From NCBI GenBank assembly GCA_963702235.1, contig CAVPBZ010000032.1, positions 1 through 64,000 of the forward strand: a stretch of DNA of 64,000 nucleotides, given 5' to 3'. Below are positions 35,942 through 45,238 of this stretch, in pieces. Position numbers and translations under genes: made by a program. The notes beneath the pieces are model-generated. The model searched no databases, was not told where the DNA came from, and saw only the letters and a list, made by a program, of their open reading frames with translations. The number at the start of each line of letters is the position of its first letter. Position 1 is the first letter of the stretch. The DNA is from PALSA-505 sp963702235 (GTDB taxonomy: Bacteria; Actinomycetota; Actinomycetes; Streptosporangiales; Streptosporangiaceae).

Positions 35942-37018
35942 TCAGTGCTCCCACCAGGGCCTTCCCGCCCTACTTCCGGCCGGGGCGGGCTGCCTGGCGG
36001 ACGTTGCCAGCTGGTGCCCGGCGGGCGCCCCGTGCGGCAGCATCAAGGGCGGCAGCCCATCGCCGGAAAGGTGCAGGTCACCGGCGGATCCGACCTTTGC
36101 GTAGCCGAGGAACAGGACGCCGCTGACGAGTACGACCAGGATCCAGACGGGATGCCCGTTCACCCGGCTCCAGTCGTTCAGCCCGTGCAGGATCGCGGCG
36201 ATGGCCAGTCCGATCCAGGCGACCTGGTACCACCTGTATCGTCCGGTCGCTGCCAGCCCGATGAAGTAGCCGGTCAGGCCGGACCAGCAGGCATGGCTGA
36301 CGGGGTCGGTGACGAACCGCCAGACAAAGTCGAGTATGAAGTACAGCACCGGGCCGATCAGCACCGCGAACAGCGAGGTTGCCGCGGAGTGGCCGGTGCT
36401 GATCAGCCGCTCGATCTGGGGGATAGCCGACCGCACGGTCAGATAGAACTCGCCGACTCCGTTGACGGTGAAGTAGCGCACGACCTCGCTTGCGCCGAAG
36501 GCCAGCCCGCTGAGAGCCCCGACGAACAGGTAGTCCCGGGGGGTGAGGCCCCGTCGGCGCCGGTAGATCAGCGCGACGGCTAGCACCGGCAGGGCCTTGG
36601 CGAGTTCCTCGGGTATGCCGATGGTGAAGATGCTCTGAGTCAGGTTCACGTTGCTGGCATGCAGCGCGGTCTCCAGCGCGACCGCCAGCGGCACCTGCGT
36701 GACCAGAGCGATGACGGCCACCACTACGAGCATCGGCCTGGTCACGTGTTCCGGCCGGATGATGACGCCGAGCAGCAGCAACCAGGCGACCGCGAAGTAT
36801 GCGGCGAAGATCCAGGCGACGTGGTCGAAGGTGCTGGGGCTCGGGTTCGTGCCCAGGATGAGCAGCGCGATCGACGGCACGCAGATCAGCGCGAGGAACA
36901 GCAGCACCGGCCAGCTGCGGAGCGAGTGGTGCCTGACCCAGTCGCCGAGCGGCAGCAGGTCGTTGACCTGTGCGCGGCGCTGCGGAGCTGACGGGCTGAG
37001 CGTGCGGGCGGGCATCAT
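35942..37018 (-). CDS. PrsW-family intramembrane metalloprotease
   Basis: The 358-residue membrane protein has about eight to nine hydrophobic segments and the PrsW signatures GIPEELAKALPVLAVAL (about 130-146, Glu-Glu), LFVGALSGLAFGASEV, ISTGHSAATSLFAV (about 199-212, His) and AILHGLNDW (about 267-275, His). PrsW of Bacillus cleaves an anti-sigma factor; the nearby SigF-type gene makes such a role attractive but unproven. I chose the ATG at 37018 because GGAGGAG lies seven bases upstream; the longer frame starts in unrelated sequence. The C-terminal tail is Pro/Gly/Arg-rich and cytoplasmic by prediction. Confidence 0.88.
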   Translation of the reverse strand: MMPARTLSPSAPQRRAQVNDLLPLGDWVRHHSLRSWPVLLFLALICVPSIALLILGTNPSPSTFDHVAWIFAAYFAVAWLLLLGVIIRPEHVTRPMLVVVAVIALVTQVPLAVALETALHASNVNLTQSIFTIGIPEELAKALPVLAVALIYRRRRGLTPRDYLFVGALSGLAFGASEVVRYFTVNGVGEFYLTVRSAIPQIERLISTGHSAATSLFAVLIGPVLYFILDFVWRFVTDPVSHACWSGLTGYFIGLAATGRYRWYQVAWIGLAIAAILHGLNDWSRVNGHPVWILVVLVSGVLFLGYAKVGSAGDLHLSGDGLPPLMLPHGAPAGHQLATSARQPAPAGSRAGRPWWEH

Positions 37019-37245
37019 GATGGTCTCCTCCCTGCGCCTCCGCTGTCCCACAACCATGACACGCCCTGCCTTGGTGACCGCACCCGGCATCGCGTCTTCC
37101 AGGCCGACCGGCAGCATCGAGCTGGAGCTGGAAGAGGTCGCCGCGATCGGCAACCCCGGCTGACCTACCCGAATAGGTGATGCGGATCCGAAGTGCCCGA
37201 TGAGCCCTAAGGAGCGCAAGCACAAAAGTACGGAGGGGGAACCTG

Positions 37246-37602
37246 ATGAAGAGCGACAGTGAGATCAGGGAAGATGTCATCCGCGAGCTGCGGTGGGACC
37301 CCCAGGTTCCCGACCCGGAGGCCATCGGGGTGGCCGTCCAGGACGGAGCGGTCACCCTGACCGGCCACACGTTGACCTACGCCGAGAAGCTGGCGGCGGC
37401 CCGGGCCGCCGAACGGGTCTACGGGGTCAAGGCCGTGGCCAACGAACAACGTCCTGGACAGGCCCGGGACCCTGCTCACGCCAGACCGCATGGAGCTGCT
37501 CATAGGCGCCGGCGACGGCCGGATCCTCCTGGCCGGCCTGGGTGTCGATCAGGATCAGCCCCCGCACCCGGTCCGGCGCGAGCAGGGCCGCGCGCAGGCT
37601 GA
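37246..37602 (+). pseudogene. BON-domain protein with replaced 3' end
   Basis: The first about 66 residues form a BON domain (SDSEIREDVIRELRWDPQVP, VQDGAVTLTGHTLTYAEK, ERVYGVKAVANE). BON domains bind phospholipid or are found in OsmY-like stress proteins, often in tandem. After ANE at about 37440 the frame continues with Arg/Pro-rich sequence that is simply the antisense of the hydrolase gene at 37427-37915, so the native C-terminus is lost. The start follows GGGGGAACCTG. Confidence 0.7.
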
Positions 37603-37915
37603 CAAAGCCGCCCTGGGACATGCCGCCCAGCACGGCGCGCTCGACACCAACGTGGTCGAGCAGCCCCAGCAGGTCTCGCGCCGAGTCCCAGTAGCTGAAC
37701 GGCCCGTGCGCCGGAGTTCCGCCGTGGCCGCGCTGATCCCGGCCGTGGCCGCGCTGATCCCAGGTGATCACCCGGAACTCCGGCGCCAGCGCCTGCACCT
37801 GCGGCGCGAACATCGACTGGTCCATCAGGATCCCGTGGCTCAGCACGACGGCCGGCCCGTCGCCACCGGTGTCGGCATAGCTGATCTCGGTCCCGTTCAC
37901 AGCAGCATTCGGCAT
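37427..37915 (-). pseudogene. Alpha/beta hydrolase, C-terminally truncated and carrying a 21-bp duplication
   Basis: The 162 residues show the start of an alpha/beta hydrolase: VVLSHGILMDQSMF (oxyanion HG), ITWDQRGHG, and the nucleophile elbow LGGMSQGGFVSL (about 97-108, GxSxG). A complete enzyme is about 270 residues; this frame ends at DVVRWPRP just after the lid region, so the acid and histidine of the triad are absent. DQRGHGR is duplicated exactly (37721-37762). The truncation point coincides with the break of the convergent BON gene. Confidence 0.72.
37721..37762. repeat. 21-bp tandem duplication in the hydrolase gene
   Basis: GCCGTGGCCGCGCTGATCCC plus one base occurs twice in direct tandem (37721-37741, 37742-37762; only the last base differs). 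It inserts seven residues into the conserved DxRGHG turn without shifting frame. Confidence 0.85.
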
Positions 37916-37969
37916 AGGCCGGAAGCTACCGCACCCGCGCTCCGCCCGGGAGCAGGCGGAGGATCATGG

Positions 37970-38236
37970 TCAATCCTGGTCCGCTCGGCTGGCCCGCTCG
38001 TCAGCCAGGCCCGCACCGCGCTCGTCCAGCGGGGCGCCGGTATCCCAGGCCGAACCCTCGACGGCGGGCAGGCCACCGATGATCGGAGCGACCGAGCCGT
38101 CCTCGCCGACGGCCTCGCCCGTTTCCGTGAGGTATCCGGGATCCTCAGCGGGCTGGGAGGTGTCCGGCTCTTCCTGGCGCGACAGGGCCGACTCCTCCTC
38201 GGGCGGCGTTGATCCGGTCGGATCGTTCTCGGTCAT
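37970..38236 (-). CDS. Acidic hypothetical protein
   Basis: The 88-residue product (MTENDPTGSTPPEEESALSR ...) is acidic, Pro/Glu/Ser-rich and probably disordered for its first 40 residues, with a PIIGGLPAVEGSAWDTGAPL segment later. I prefer the ATG at 38236 because GGAG lies nine bases upstream; the ATG nine bases earlier is too close to it. Similar short acidic proteins are widespread in actinobacteria without known function. It lies alone between the hydrolase remnant and the hydroxylase. Confidence 0.6.
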   Translation of the reverse strand: MTENDPTGSTPPEEESALSRQEEPDTSQPAEDPGYLTETGEAVGEDGSVAPIIGGLPAVEGSAWDTGAPLDERGAGLADERASRADQD

Positions 38237-38447
38237 GTTGGCCATCTCCTTAGGCGAGCACATTCACGGTCCGGCGCAGAAGCGCTGGCCCTAGCCTGCC
38301 TCGCAGGGACAGGACAAGACCAGTTCCGGCCAGCGCAACGCCACCCCGGGCTACCGCCGAGGCGCGGCTCCTAACTGAGCCGTGGGCGGCGCTCCAGCCC
38401 GCGGCACCGCGATAGTCACGCCGGTGACTGGCGCGCAGTGTTTCGAA

Positions 38448-39476
38448 TCAGCTTTGTGCCTGGAATGGTTCGAGGAGCTGCTCAGCGACAAGCAGCAGCA
38501 CAGGCGCCGCCGAGTCGTCCTGTTCAACCGGGATCGGCCGGCCGTCCAGACCGGTATGCCCGACGCCATCGCTTCGGGAGGGGAATCTCGCACAGCCGGC
38601 AAGGACATCCCAGATCGTCAGCACGACGCCGAGGTTGACATGCTGAGTGTCCGGCGCATGATGCAGCCGGTGGTACGCAGGGCTCACGAGCACCCGGCCG
38701 ACCGGGCCGAAGGTCCAGCGGAGATTGGCGTGCTGGAGAGTGCCGATACATACGTAGATCGTGATTATCACCGGGGCTATCGGGCGCGCCGGCATCAGGG
38801 CCATGACCGGGACAGTCGCCAGAAGAAACCCCGTGGTGTGCATGAGAGGGTGCGCACGGAATGACGTCAGGACGCTCAGCTCCTCTTGGCTGTGATGAAG
38901 GGCATGAAAGCGCCAGAGCGGACCGAGCCGGTGATCGGCATAGTGGGCCAGCCAGTTGGCTCCGTCCATTGCCACAACTGTGAGGGGGATGAGCAGCCAG
39001 CCGGGCCAGTGCTCCGTCAACCGCAACTCGATCCAGCGCGCGTGACCACCGATCAGCGCCGCCGCCCCGACACCGAGCAGACTCATCAGCGGGATCACGA
39101 CGATAGCGTGCAAGGCCACGAAGCACGAATCCTGAACGTGGCCGCGCGCGAGGACCGGACGGCGCTCCGCCGGCCATATTCGTTCGCAGATTCCTGTCGC
39201 GACAACGAGCGCCACCAGAAGGGGTGCGGCGAGCTCTGCCCGGCCTGCTGACAGCACAGTTTCAAGGCGGCCCTGCCGGAGCAGCCCGGCGACAGCGACC
39301 CAGAGGACAATGACCGTTATTGCGGCCAGGGCAACCGAGGAGAGGCACAGACGCCGCCACCACGCGGGCTGAACTCCCGTCTGCCCTTGTACAGCGGCCC
39401 GGTCTTGGCGCGAAGCGAACAGCGGCAAGTAATCTTCGGTCGCTCTTGCTCGCACCGGGATCTGCGGAGCGGACAC
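38448..39476 (-). CDS. Sterol desaturase/fatty acid hydroxylase-family membrane protein
   Basis: The 342-residue protein has about six hydrophobic segments and the di-iron histidine clusters of the family: HYADHRLGPLWRFHALHHSQ (about 185-204, HxxxH and HxxHH) and HRLHHAPDTQHVNLG (about 272-286). A further His pair lies at HPLMHTTG. Such enzymes hydroxylate or desaturate lipids in the membrane. The GTG at 39476 is chosen because GAGGAG lies six bases upstream; the longer frame has no signal there. The C-terminal end (about 310-342) is hydrophobic. Lipid substrate unknown. Confidence 0.85.
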   Translation of the reverse strand: MSAPQIPVRARATEDYLPLFASRQDRAAVQGQTGVQPAWWRRLCLSSVALAAITVIVLWVAVAGLLRQGRLETVLSAGRAELAAPLLVALVVATGICERIWPAERRPVLARGHVQDSCFVALHAIVVIPLMSLLGVGAAALIGGHARWIELRLTEHWPGWLLIPLTVVAMDGANWLAHYADHRLGPLWRFHALHHSQEELSVLTSFRAHPLMHTTGFLLATVPVMALMPARPIAPVIITIYVCIGTLQHANLRWTFGPVGRVLVSPAYHRLHHAPDTQHVNLGVVLTIWDVLAGCARFPSRSDGVGHTGLDGRPIPVEQDDSAAPVLLLVAEQLLEPFQAQS

Positions 39477-39725
39477 TGGAGCTCCTCGACTCGTGCCGTG
39501 CCAGCGCGACTCTCTCACGCGTCTTCGGTTGAAGATTACGACCAGCGATGCTGGATTGCGAGATGACCTGCGCCCAGCATCCTCCTGTCCAGGAGCCGGT
39601 CGATCATGTCAAGCACCTCGGGGATGCCCGCCGGATCGTCGCGCAGGAACCCGGCCGCCTGATCGATGCTTTCTCGTCGTGATGTTCGCCCACCTGGACA
39701 CGCTCACCGCCGGCGAAGACACCTG

Positions 39726-40035
39726 ATGCCCACGTTCGAGCTGAATCCCAAATCCGAGCGGGACCGGCGCAAGCTGGCCCCACCGCAGAGGGAGGCATGT
39801 CGCAAGGCGGCCCGGGAGGCGTTCATCCCGGACCCGGACGCACCCGACCAGCCGTTCCGTCCGGGGCTGCGGGTGAAGGGCGTCACCGCGCATACGGGTG
39901 TATTCGAGATGACCTCAGCATCGGGACGGCCGCGCCACCTTCAGCTACGGCGACGAACGCATCCCAGGGAAAGCGCACGTCATCTGGCGACGCATCGGCA
40001 CCCATGCCATCTTCACCCCTCTCCCCGGACCCTAA
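39726..40035 (+). pseudogene. RelE/HigB-like toxin, frameshifted
   Basis: The frame from ATG 39726 reads MPTFELNPKSERDRRKL through PFRPGLRVKGVTAHTGVFEMTSAS. A one-base shift at the GGG near 39924 then hides the end, which reads DGRATFSYGDERIPG and HVIWRRIGTHAIFTPLPGP to a TAA at 40035. The FRPGLRVK, VFEMT and HVIWRRIGTH blocks are those of a common actinobacterial RelE-like mRNA interferase of about 100 residues. No antitoxin gene is recognisable next to it, so it may be an orphan remnant, or the indel may be a sequencing error. Confidence 0.65.
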
Positions 40036-40129
40036 AACCAAGCCAACGAAGAACCCGGGCCGGCCGCGCAGATGCCGCACGCCGTGCTGCGCCGGTAGTC
40101 GCACGGCCGGGTTCCGTGCGGTGACCCGG

Positions 40130-41640
40130 TCAGGGCGCGAAGTCGTACAGGCCGCCGGTTTGCGCGGCGACGAACAGGCTGCCCTGGGCGAATACGGGCT
40201 GGCTGAAGACTTTGCTCGTGCCGGTCGGCAGCGTCATGAGGATGGCACCGGTAGCCGCGTCCAGCAGGTAGGCACCCGGCTTGTTCGGGCTGGTGCAGGA
40301 CCAGGTGCCGACGGCGAGCACACCCGCGCTGTCCAGCGATGGTGTGCCCACTTCCGCGCAGGGCAGGCCGGTCTGCCAGCCGAAGGCACCGGTGCCGGGG
40401 TCTACCTCGCGGACCGATCCGCCGAAGACGGCGCTGCCGACGGTGGTGGCCTCACCGGCAATGAAGAGCTGGTTACCGTGCCCGTCCCAGACCGAGCTGG
40501 CGATGCACAACCCGGCCGAACTGGAGGGCGCGCCGATGGCGTCGGTCCACAGCGGCGAATTGCCGAGCGGGCGGGCGGCGAGGGCGTAGTAGTTCCCGTC
40601 CTTGTTGCAGGCGCCCACGTCGCGGGAAGCGCCGCCGGTGCCGCCGAACAGGGTCGGTGAGGAGCCGAAATCCCAGTCGTGGCCGGTGGCGTTCGGGACC
40701 TGCCAGGCCTGGAGCAGCTTCAGCGAGGAGGACAGGTGCACGATCGACAGCGCGTGCCCGACGTCGTTGTCGGCGGGGCAGTGCTTGGCGAACGCGAGAC
40801 TGCAATCGCTTCCCGTTCGACACCCACACGCCGTCGCCGGTAGGGGACGCCGCCACGGTGGACCAGACGCCGCCGCCGACTGACCCGGCGGGTACCGAGT
40901 GCCAGGTGGCCAGCACCTTCCCGGTGTCCTGGTCGAGTTCCACCACCCCGCCGCGGACCAGCGGCCCGCCGCAGCCCGACGATATGCCTTCGTAGATGTG
41001 GCCCGCCACCACCATCGGCGACGACCAGTTGTAGTACAGCTGCAGGTTGCCCGTGTTCGGGCCGATCCTCTTCTTCCACGCCTGCGCGCCAGTGGCGGCG
41101 TCCAGCGCATACAGGAAGTCGGCGCCGGCCACGTACACCGTGGACACGCCCGTCACGGGGTCAGGCTCGACCGCAGCGGTCGCGGTGATCCCGCGCCTCG
41201 GGCAGGTGTCTAGCTGGCGGCTCCACTCCAGCGCGCCAGTCGATTCGTTCAGCGCGTAGAAACCGCCGCTCTCCGCGCCTATGTAGACGCTCCCTCCCGC
41301 CACCGTCGGGCTCGCATCCAGGTGGGGCGTGGCCTGGCCGCTGATCATCGGCGGCTTCCACTGCCACACCTGGGTCACCGACCCGGCGTTCGCCGGCGTG
41401 AATGCCGTGGCCTGGCTGACCGAGCTGTGCTGCGGGTCGTGCAGGAACTGCGGCCAGTCAAGGTCGGCGGTGACCCGGGCGGCGTCGGTGGCCGCGGCCG
41501 CCGAGCCCTTGCTTGCTGCGGTAGACCCTGATGCCGTAGTAGCCGCGCCCGCGGCAGGCGCGAGCAAGCCGGCCGCGGCGGCAGCCGCGATGGCGGCGCG
41601 CAGGAAGATTCGTATGCTGTCCTGCTTTCCCCGTTAGCAT
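40130..41640 (-). pseudogene. Secreted PQQ-type beta-propeller protein with two frameshifts
   Basis: Translating leftward gives about 500 residues of repeated blades: WPQFLHDPQHSSV, YIGAESGGFYALNESTGALEW, VYVAGADFLYALDAATGAQAW, VELDQDTGKVLATW, SPTLFGGTGG, VREVDPGTGAFGWQTGLPC, AYLLDAATGAILMTLPTG. These are PQQ/quinoprotein-like repeats. One break near 40803-40808 has an extra base in AACGGGAAGC. A second near 41617-41622 separates the blades from a plausible signal peptide (MLTGKQDSIRIFLRAAIAAA if one base is removed). The quinoprotein cofactor tryptophan motif is not evident, so this is probably a non-enzymatic propeller. Confidence 0.72.
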
Positions 41641-41987
41641 CCCGGCGGATGGCCCGGGCCATCGGGCCCGCGCTGTGGTGACTTCCCTGCGTATAAGACT
41701 CCTGTCAGGACAGAACGGTTGACGAAGGGGCCTGCCCGCGACGGCGCTACGCGGTACCTAGTACCGCGTCAGACAACGTTTGCGACGTTCGAAGCCTGAC
41801 CTTGAGCCGGCATCGGTCGGGGGCCACCCTCCAGCGGTCAGTCCGGTAGTGATGACCAAACGTCCGTCAATGGCTCCCGCCAGTTAACGCACGTCGGCGC
41901 GAACGATCGGTCGGGGGGATGGCGAGGGTCTTCGCGAAGCGCGTCGCGTCGCGCCGCCCGCTTCTTGACGGCGAGCGGACCACGCTT
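41641..41987. other. Intergenic region between divergent genes
   Basis: No gene seen. The region separates the leftward propeller gene from the rightward ArsR operon and should contain both promoters. Its right end has a GCTTACGCTTAAC repeat entering the palindrome at 41988. Confidence 0.35.
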
Positions 41988-42011
41988 ACGCTTAACGAGA
42001 TTGTTAAGCGT
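41988..42011. promoter_or_regulatory. Perfect 9-bp inverted repeat, ArsR operator
   Basis: ACGCTTAAC-N6-GTTAAGCGT lies 11 bases before the ArsR ATG. A perfect 9+9 dyad at this position is very probably the operator through which the regulator controls its own operon. An additional ACGCTTA half lies immediately upstream. Confidence 0.75.
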
Positions 42012-42022
42012 ACGGAGGGCCG

Positions 42023-42376
42023 ATGGCAGGTACCGATCAACTGAGCCGCGTGTTCTCAGCGCTGGCTGATCCCACCCGGCGGGCGATCCTCGCCGAGTTG
42101 GCTGAGCGCGACGCCACCGTCACCGAGCTCAGCGATCCGCTTCCGATGTCGATGCCAGCCGTCTCACGGCATCTCAAGGTGCTCGAACAAGCCGCCCTCA
42201 TCTCGCGAACGCGGTCGGGCAAGTGGCGTGCCAGCCATCTGGAGACCGCCCCGCTGCGCGAGGCAGCCGACTGGATCGACCGCTTCAGACGCTTCTGGAA
42301 CACCTCCCTGGACCGCCTCGACGGCTACCTCGCTGCAGTCCAGGCCGCTGAACGCCTCGACAAGAAGGAGCTTTGA
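42023..42376 (+). CDS. ArsR-family (SdpR-like) transcriptional regulator
   Basis: The 117-residue winged helix has SRVFSALADPTRRAILAELA, SMPAVSRHLKVLEQAALI (recognition helix about 43-55) and the wing RTRSGKWRASHLETAPL. It lacks metal-binding cysteines. GGAGG precedes the ATG at 42023. The stop overlaps the next start (TGATG). It controls an AHSA1 gene and a DHFR-like gene, paralleling the operon at 32377-33883 but with a different third gene. Confidence 0.92.
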   Translation: MAGTDQLSRVFSALADPTRRAILAELAERDATVTELSDPLPMSMPAVSRHLKVLEQAALISRTRSGKWRASHLETAPLREAADWIDRFRRFWNTSLDRLDGYLAAVQAAERLDKKEL

Positions 42377-42864
42377 TGTACCCAGACGAGCCACAGCTCG
42401 CCATCTCTCGCATTCTCGACGCACCGCGAGGGCTGGCGTTCCAGGCCTTCACCGATCCGGATCACCTCGCGACGTGGTGGGGACCGAGCGGCAACACACT
42501 CCCACGAGACGAGATCGAGTTCGACGTGCGACCCGGCGGCTTCCAGCGGTGGACCGAGATCGCCGCCGCCCAGCCGGACCTCCTCGTCCACATCCATATC
42601 GACCTCACCGATGTCGCCGACGGCGAACTCCTCGAGGGCGTCATGCACGTCACCGGCCGACTGCAGGATGACATCGAGCCGTTCGAAACGAGATTCCGAG
42701 TGGAGTTCCACGACGAGCCTGACGGACGGACCCGGCTCGAGATCCGACAATGGCTTCACGCACACCTGGCCGGACCCAGCAACCAGGGGTGGCTTGAGGC
42801 CCTCGACAAGCTGGACGCCACCTTGCTTCACATCCAGGCCGTCGCGACCGGCGCCGAGGTGTAG
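42376..42864 (+). CDS. SRPBCC/AHSA1-domain protein
   Basis: The 162-residue protein carries ISRILDAPRGLAFQAFTDP, HLATWWGPSGNTLPRDEI, FDVRPGG and the C-terminal NQGWLEALDKLDATL helix, the standard AHSA1 pattern. It is translationally coupled to the ArsR gene by a one-base overlap. Function beyond ligand binding is not evident. Confidence 0.88.
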   Translation: MYPDEPQLAISRILDAPRGLAFQAFTDPDHLATWWGPSGNTLPRDEIEFDVRPGGFQRWTEIAAAQPDLLVHIHIDLTDVADGELLEGVMHVTGRLQDDIEPFETRFRVEFHDEPDGRTRLEIRQWLHAHLAGPSNQGWLEALDKLDATLLHIQAVATGAEV

Positions 42865-42868
42865 CGGC

Positions 42869-43429
42869 ATGGCCACACTCATCTACGCCACCAATGTGTC
42901 CCTCGACGGCTACATCGAGGACGCACACGGCGCCTTCGACTGGGCTCCGCCCAACGATGACGTGTTCGCAGCTACAACCGCTCTGCTGAGATCCGTCGGC
43001 ACATTCCTCTACGGGCGGCGGCTCTACGAGACGATGGCCGTCTGGGAGACCAACCCGGCCATCGCCGAGCGGTCAGACCTCACCGCCGACTTCGCGAGTG
43101 CCTGGCGGGCGGCCGACAAGGTCGTCTACTCCACCACCCTGGCCGCAGTCTCGACTGCCGCCACTGGCCTCGAACGACACTTCGACCCCGACGCCGTCCA
43201 AGAACTGAAGGCCGAAGCCACCAGCAACCTCACCATCGGTGGGGCGAACCTCGCTGCCCGGGCCTTCGAGGCCGGACTCGTGGACGAGTGCCAGCTGTTC
43301 GTCTGGCCCATGATCCTCGGCGGCGGAAAGCCGGCCCTCCCGGCGGGCGTCCGCACCGACCTCAAGCTCCTCGCCGAGCACCGATTCCGCAACGGCGTCT
43401 TGCACCTGCGCTACCGCGTCTCGACCTGA
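42869..43429 (+). CDS. Dihydrofolate reductase-like (RibD C-terminal) protein
   Basis: The 186-residue protein has YATNVSLDGYIEDAHGAFDW (about 6-25), GTFLYGRRLYETMAVWE (about 47-63), LTIGGANLAARAFEAGLVDE (about 121-140) and WPMILGGGKPALP. These are the RibD_C/DHFR superfamily motifs that bind NADPH. These small proteins are common in actinobacteria and are not true folate reductases as far as known. It starts five bases after the AHSA1 stop, completing the ArsR-AHSA1-DHFR operon. Confidence 0.88.
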   Translation: MATLIYATNVSLDGYIEDAHGAFDWAPPNDDVFAATTALLRSVGTFLYGRRLYETMAVWETNPAIAERSDLTADFASAWRAADKVVYSTTLAAVSTAATGLERHFDPDAVQELKAEATSNLTIGGANLAARAFEAGLVDECQLFVWPMILGGGKPALPAGVRTDLKLLAEHRFRNGVLHLRYRVST

Positions 43430-43451
43430 CCACTCAGGGTGCCTGGGCCGC

Positions 43452-43658
43452 CGGACATTCGCCGGCGTCGCGCGGGAGATCACTGACCCAGCTGAGCTTG
43501 ACCAGGCCCGGGAGGCGGTCTGCGGAACGGTTCACCTGATCGACTACGGCGAGTGCGACCTGCATCTGCGCGGGCTGCCGACCCGCGCCAAGATTAAGGA
43601 CCTGCACCGCTACTGGTTCGACACCGGCATCCCGCTCGTCATCGAGTTCGCGGAGTAG
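43452..43658 (+). pseudogene. C-terminal gene fragment of unknown family
   Basis: The last 68 codons of a frame ending at TAG 43658 encode RTFAGVAREITDPAELDQAR and IDYGECDLHLRGLPTRAKIK, then LHRYWFDTGIPLVIEF. Codon bias is gene-like, but there is no start or upstream continuation, since the DHFR-like gene ends 22 bases before. I do not recognise the family with confidence; a small oxidoreductase tail is possible. Confidence 0.4.
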
Positions 43659-43683
43659 GAAAGAGCCCAGGGGTCATTTTCCA

Positions 43684-44442
43684 TTACCGGCCAGAGTCAC
43701 AGGGCAGTCCCCGGTGGTCCGCCCGTGATCGCTCGTGCATGTGCGTGCCGCACTTGCAGGGAAGAGTGATTGTATGAGAGGTAGCGGGCTTTGCGGTCAG
43801 CAGGGGGCGCGAAGATCGCGAGCCCGCGGAAGGCTCACCGCGCCCGGCCCGGGCGGCGCGTTCTCCCCCGTGCGCGCATGCCCGGCGGCGCGGTGAGTCC
43901 GCTGCGTGAGCAGCCGCCACCACCCGGATCTCGGCGTTGTCGTTGTCGGCGATCACCAGATTGCGGTGGTGGTCGAAAGCAAGCCCGCACCCGACGACGT
44001 TGGCCTTAACCGCTGGACCGCCGTCACCGGGCGGCCCCGCTGTGCCAGTGCCTGCCGGAGTCGTGAGCCGGCCGGTGTGCATGCTCACCTTCCGCACCGC
44101 GAAGGTGCCCCCAGGATTCTGGATGCCGCCCATGGTGCTCGTGGCGGAGGCGTAGAGGTTGCCATGAGAGAAGGCCACGCCGCATACGGCGGGTATTGCC
44201 ACACGCGTGGCCCCGGCAGAGCCGCCTACGCCCCCGACGACCGTGGAGATGACCCCAGCCACCGTCGCACGACCGCCACGTGCACCCGAAGCGCCAGGCT
44301 GGGCTGCCGCCTGCGCCTCACCACCTGCCACGCCCGCCGCTGACACCAGCGCCGCAACGGTTGCCAGCGTCGCAGCGAAGGTGAGCCGGCTGGCCAGCCC
44401 GTTGCGCGAGCGGACGTGAGCCCCGCCAGTTCCCATGGTCAT
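43684..44442 (-). pseudogene. Secreted NHL-repeat-like protein, truncated
   Basis: After a signal peptide (LASRLTFAATLATVAALVSA, about 15-34) the product has TVAGVISTVVGGVGG, VCGVAFSHGNLYASAT, GTGTAGPPGDGGPA and CGLAFDHHRNLVIADNDNAE, which are NHL-type propeller blades. From about residue 185 (AHAADSPRRRACAHG...) the sequence becomes Arg/Ser-rich with no repeat, so the rest of the propeller is lost or out of frame. The start is uncertain; the ATG at 44442 has GGGGTG nearby, and frames extend to 44511. Confidence 0.5.
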
Positions 44443-44596
44443 GCAGGCACCCCAGACGCCGATGTGACCAGCCACCGAGACCCTGTTACCGGTCATTATC
44501 GGCTCGTGCACCGCCCAAGTCTCCCGATACCAGGCGGATGCTTCAGTGCTGGGGAATATGGCAGTATCTGATCACCGGATCGCGCCGTTCCGGAGG

Positions 44597-44959
44597 CTAC
44601 GTGCTGGCGAGCGGAACCTCTACCGCGACGTCGTGCTTCGGGTAGTACTGCCCTACTTCGCGAGCGCCGTACTTGGCCCGGAACTTGTTGACGATTTCCT
44701 CGACCCTGGCCGGATCCGTGACCGGGGCCGTGCGTGCGGTGAGTTGCGCCTCCCCGGCGGCCAGCCGGATCGTCGGCGTCCTCAGCACGTTCTTGTACCA
44801 GTCGGAGTCCGACCCCTGGACCGGCACTAGGTACAGATTGTCGCCGTCCTGCACGAACCAGACCGGGATGGAGATCTCGCGGCCGGACTTCCGGCCGGTG
44901 ACGGTGAGCTCGATCTCGCGGGTGGATTCCAGGGCGTTCGTGAACCGCTCGTTTGCCAT
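44597..44959 (-). CDS. DUF385/deazaflavin-dependent nitroreductase-like protein
   Basis: The 120-residue split-barrel protein reads IELTVTGRKSGREISIPVWF (about 15-34), LYLVPVQGSDSDWYKNVLRT (about 42-61) and VEEIVNKFRAKYGAREV. This matches the DUF385/Ddn-like group that often binds F420 or heme, with the TGRKSG motif. GAGG lies six bases before the ATG at 44959. It stands alone; substrate unknown. Confidence 0.8.
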   Translation of the reverse strand: MANERFTNALESTREIELTVTGRKSGREISIPVWFVQDGDNLYLVPVQGSDSDWYKNVLRTPTIRLAAGEAQLTARTAPVTDPARVEEIVNKFRAKYGAREVGQYYPKHDVAVEVPLAST

Positions 44960-45238
44960 GCGATCCTCACTCCACCAGCGTCCCTGCAGGCCGGCCACAT
45001 CCCGCGAACTGATAGTGACGTCGTCCCGGATCTGGCCTGGTGCGGCGCCTTCTCGGTGACCACCGGGCTGCACGATCACAGCCTGGGCGTATTCGTGATC
45101 GGGCTCGGCGCGCTCAGCGGCATCGGAGCCGTGTCCAGCCTGCTTGCGTTCGTCGCCCTCGTGCTCTACGACACGCTGGGATGGTGGGGGGGACCGGGTG
45201 GCAGCCATGAGCGGCCGGTCATCGCCGCCGGCAGCGCA

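Noticed and set aside
45056..45230. A hydrophobic, membrane-like frame on the plus strand
   Set aside because: It has no start or stop fitting a gene and is antisense to neighbouring small genes. It is probably a shadow.
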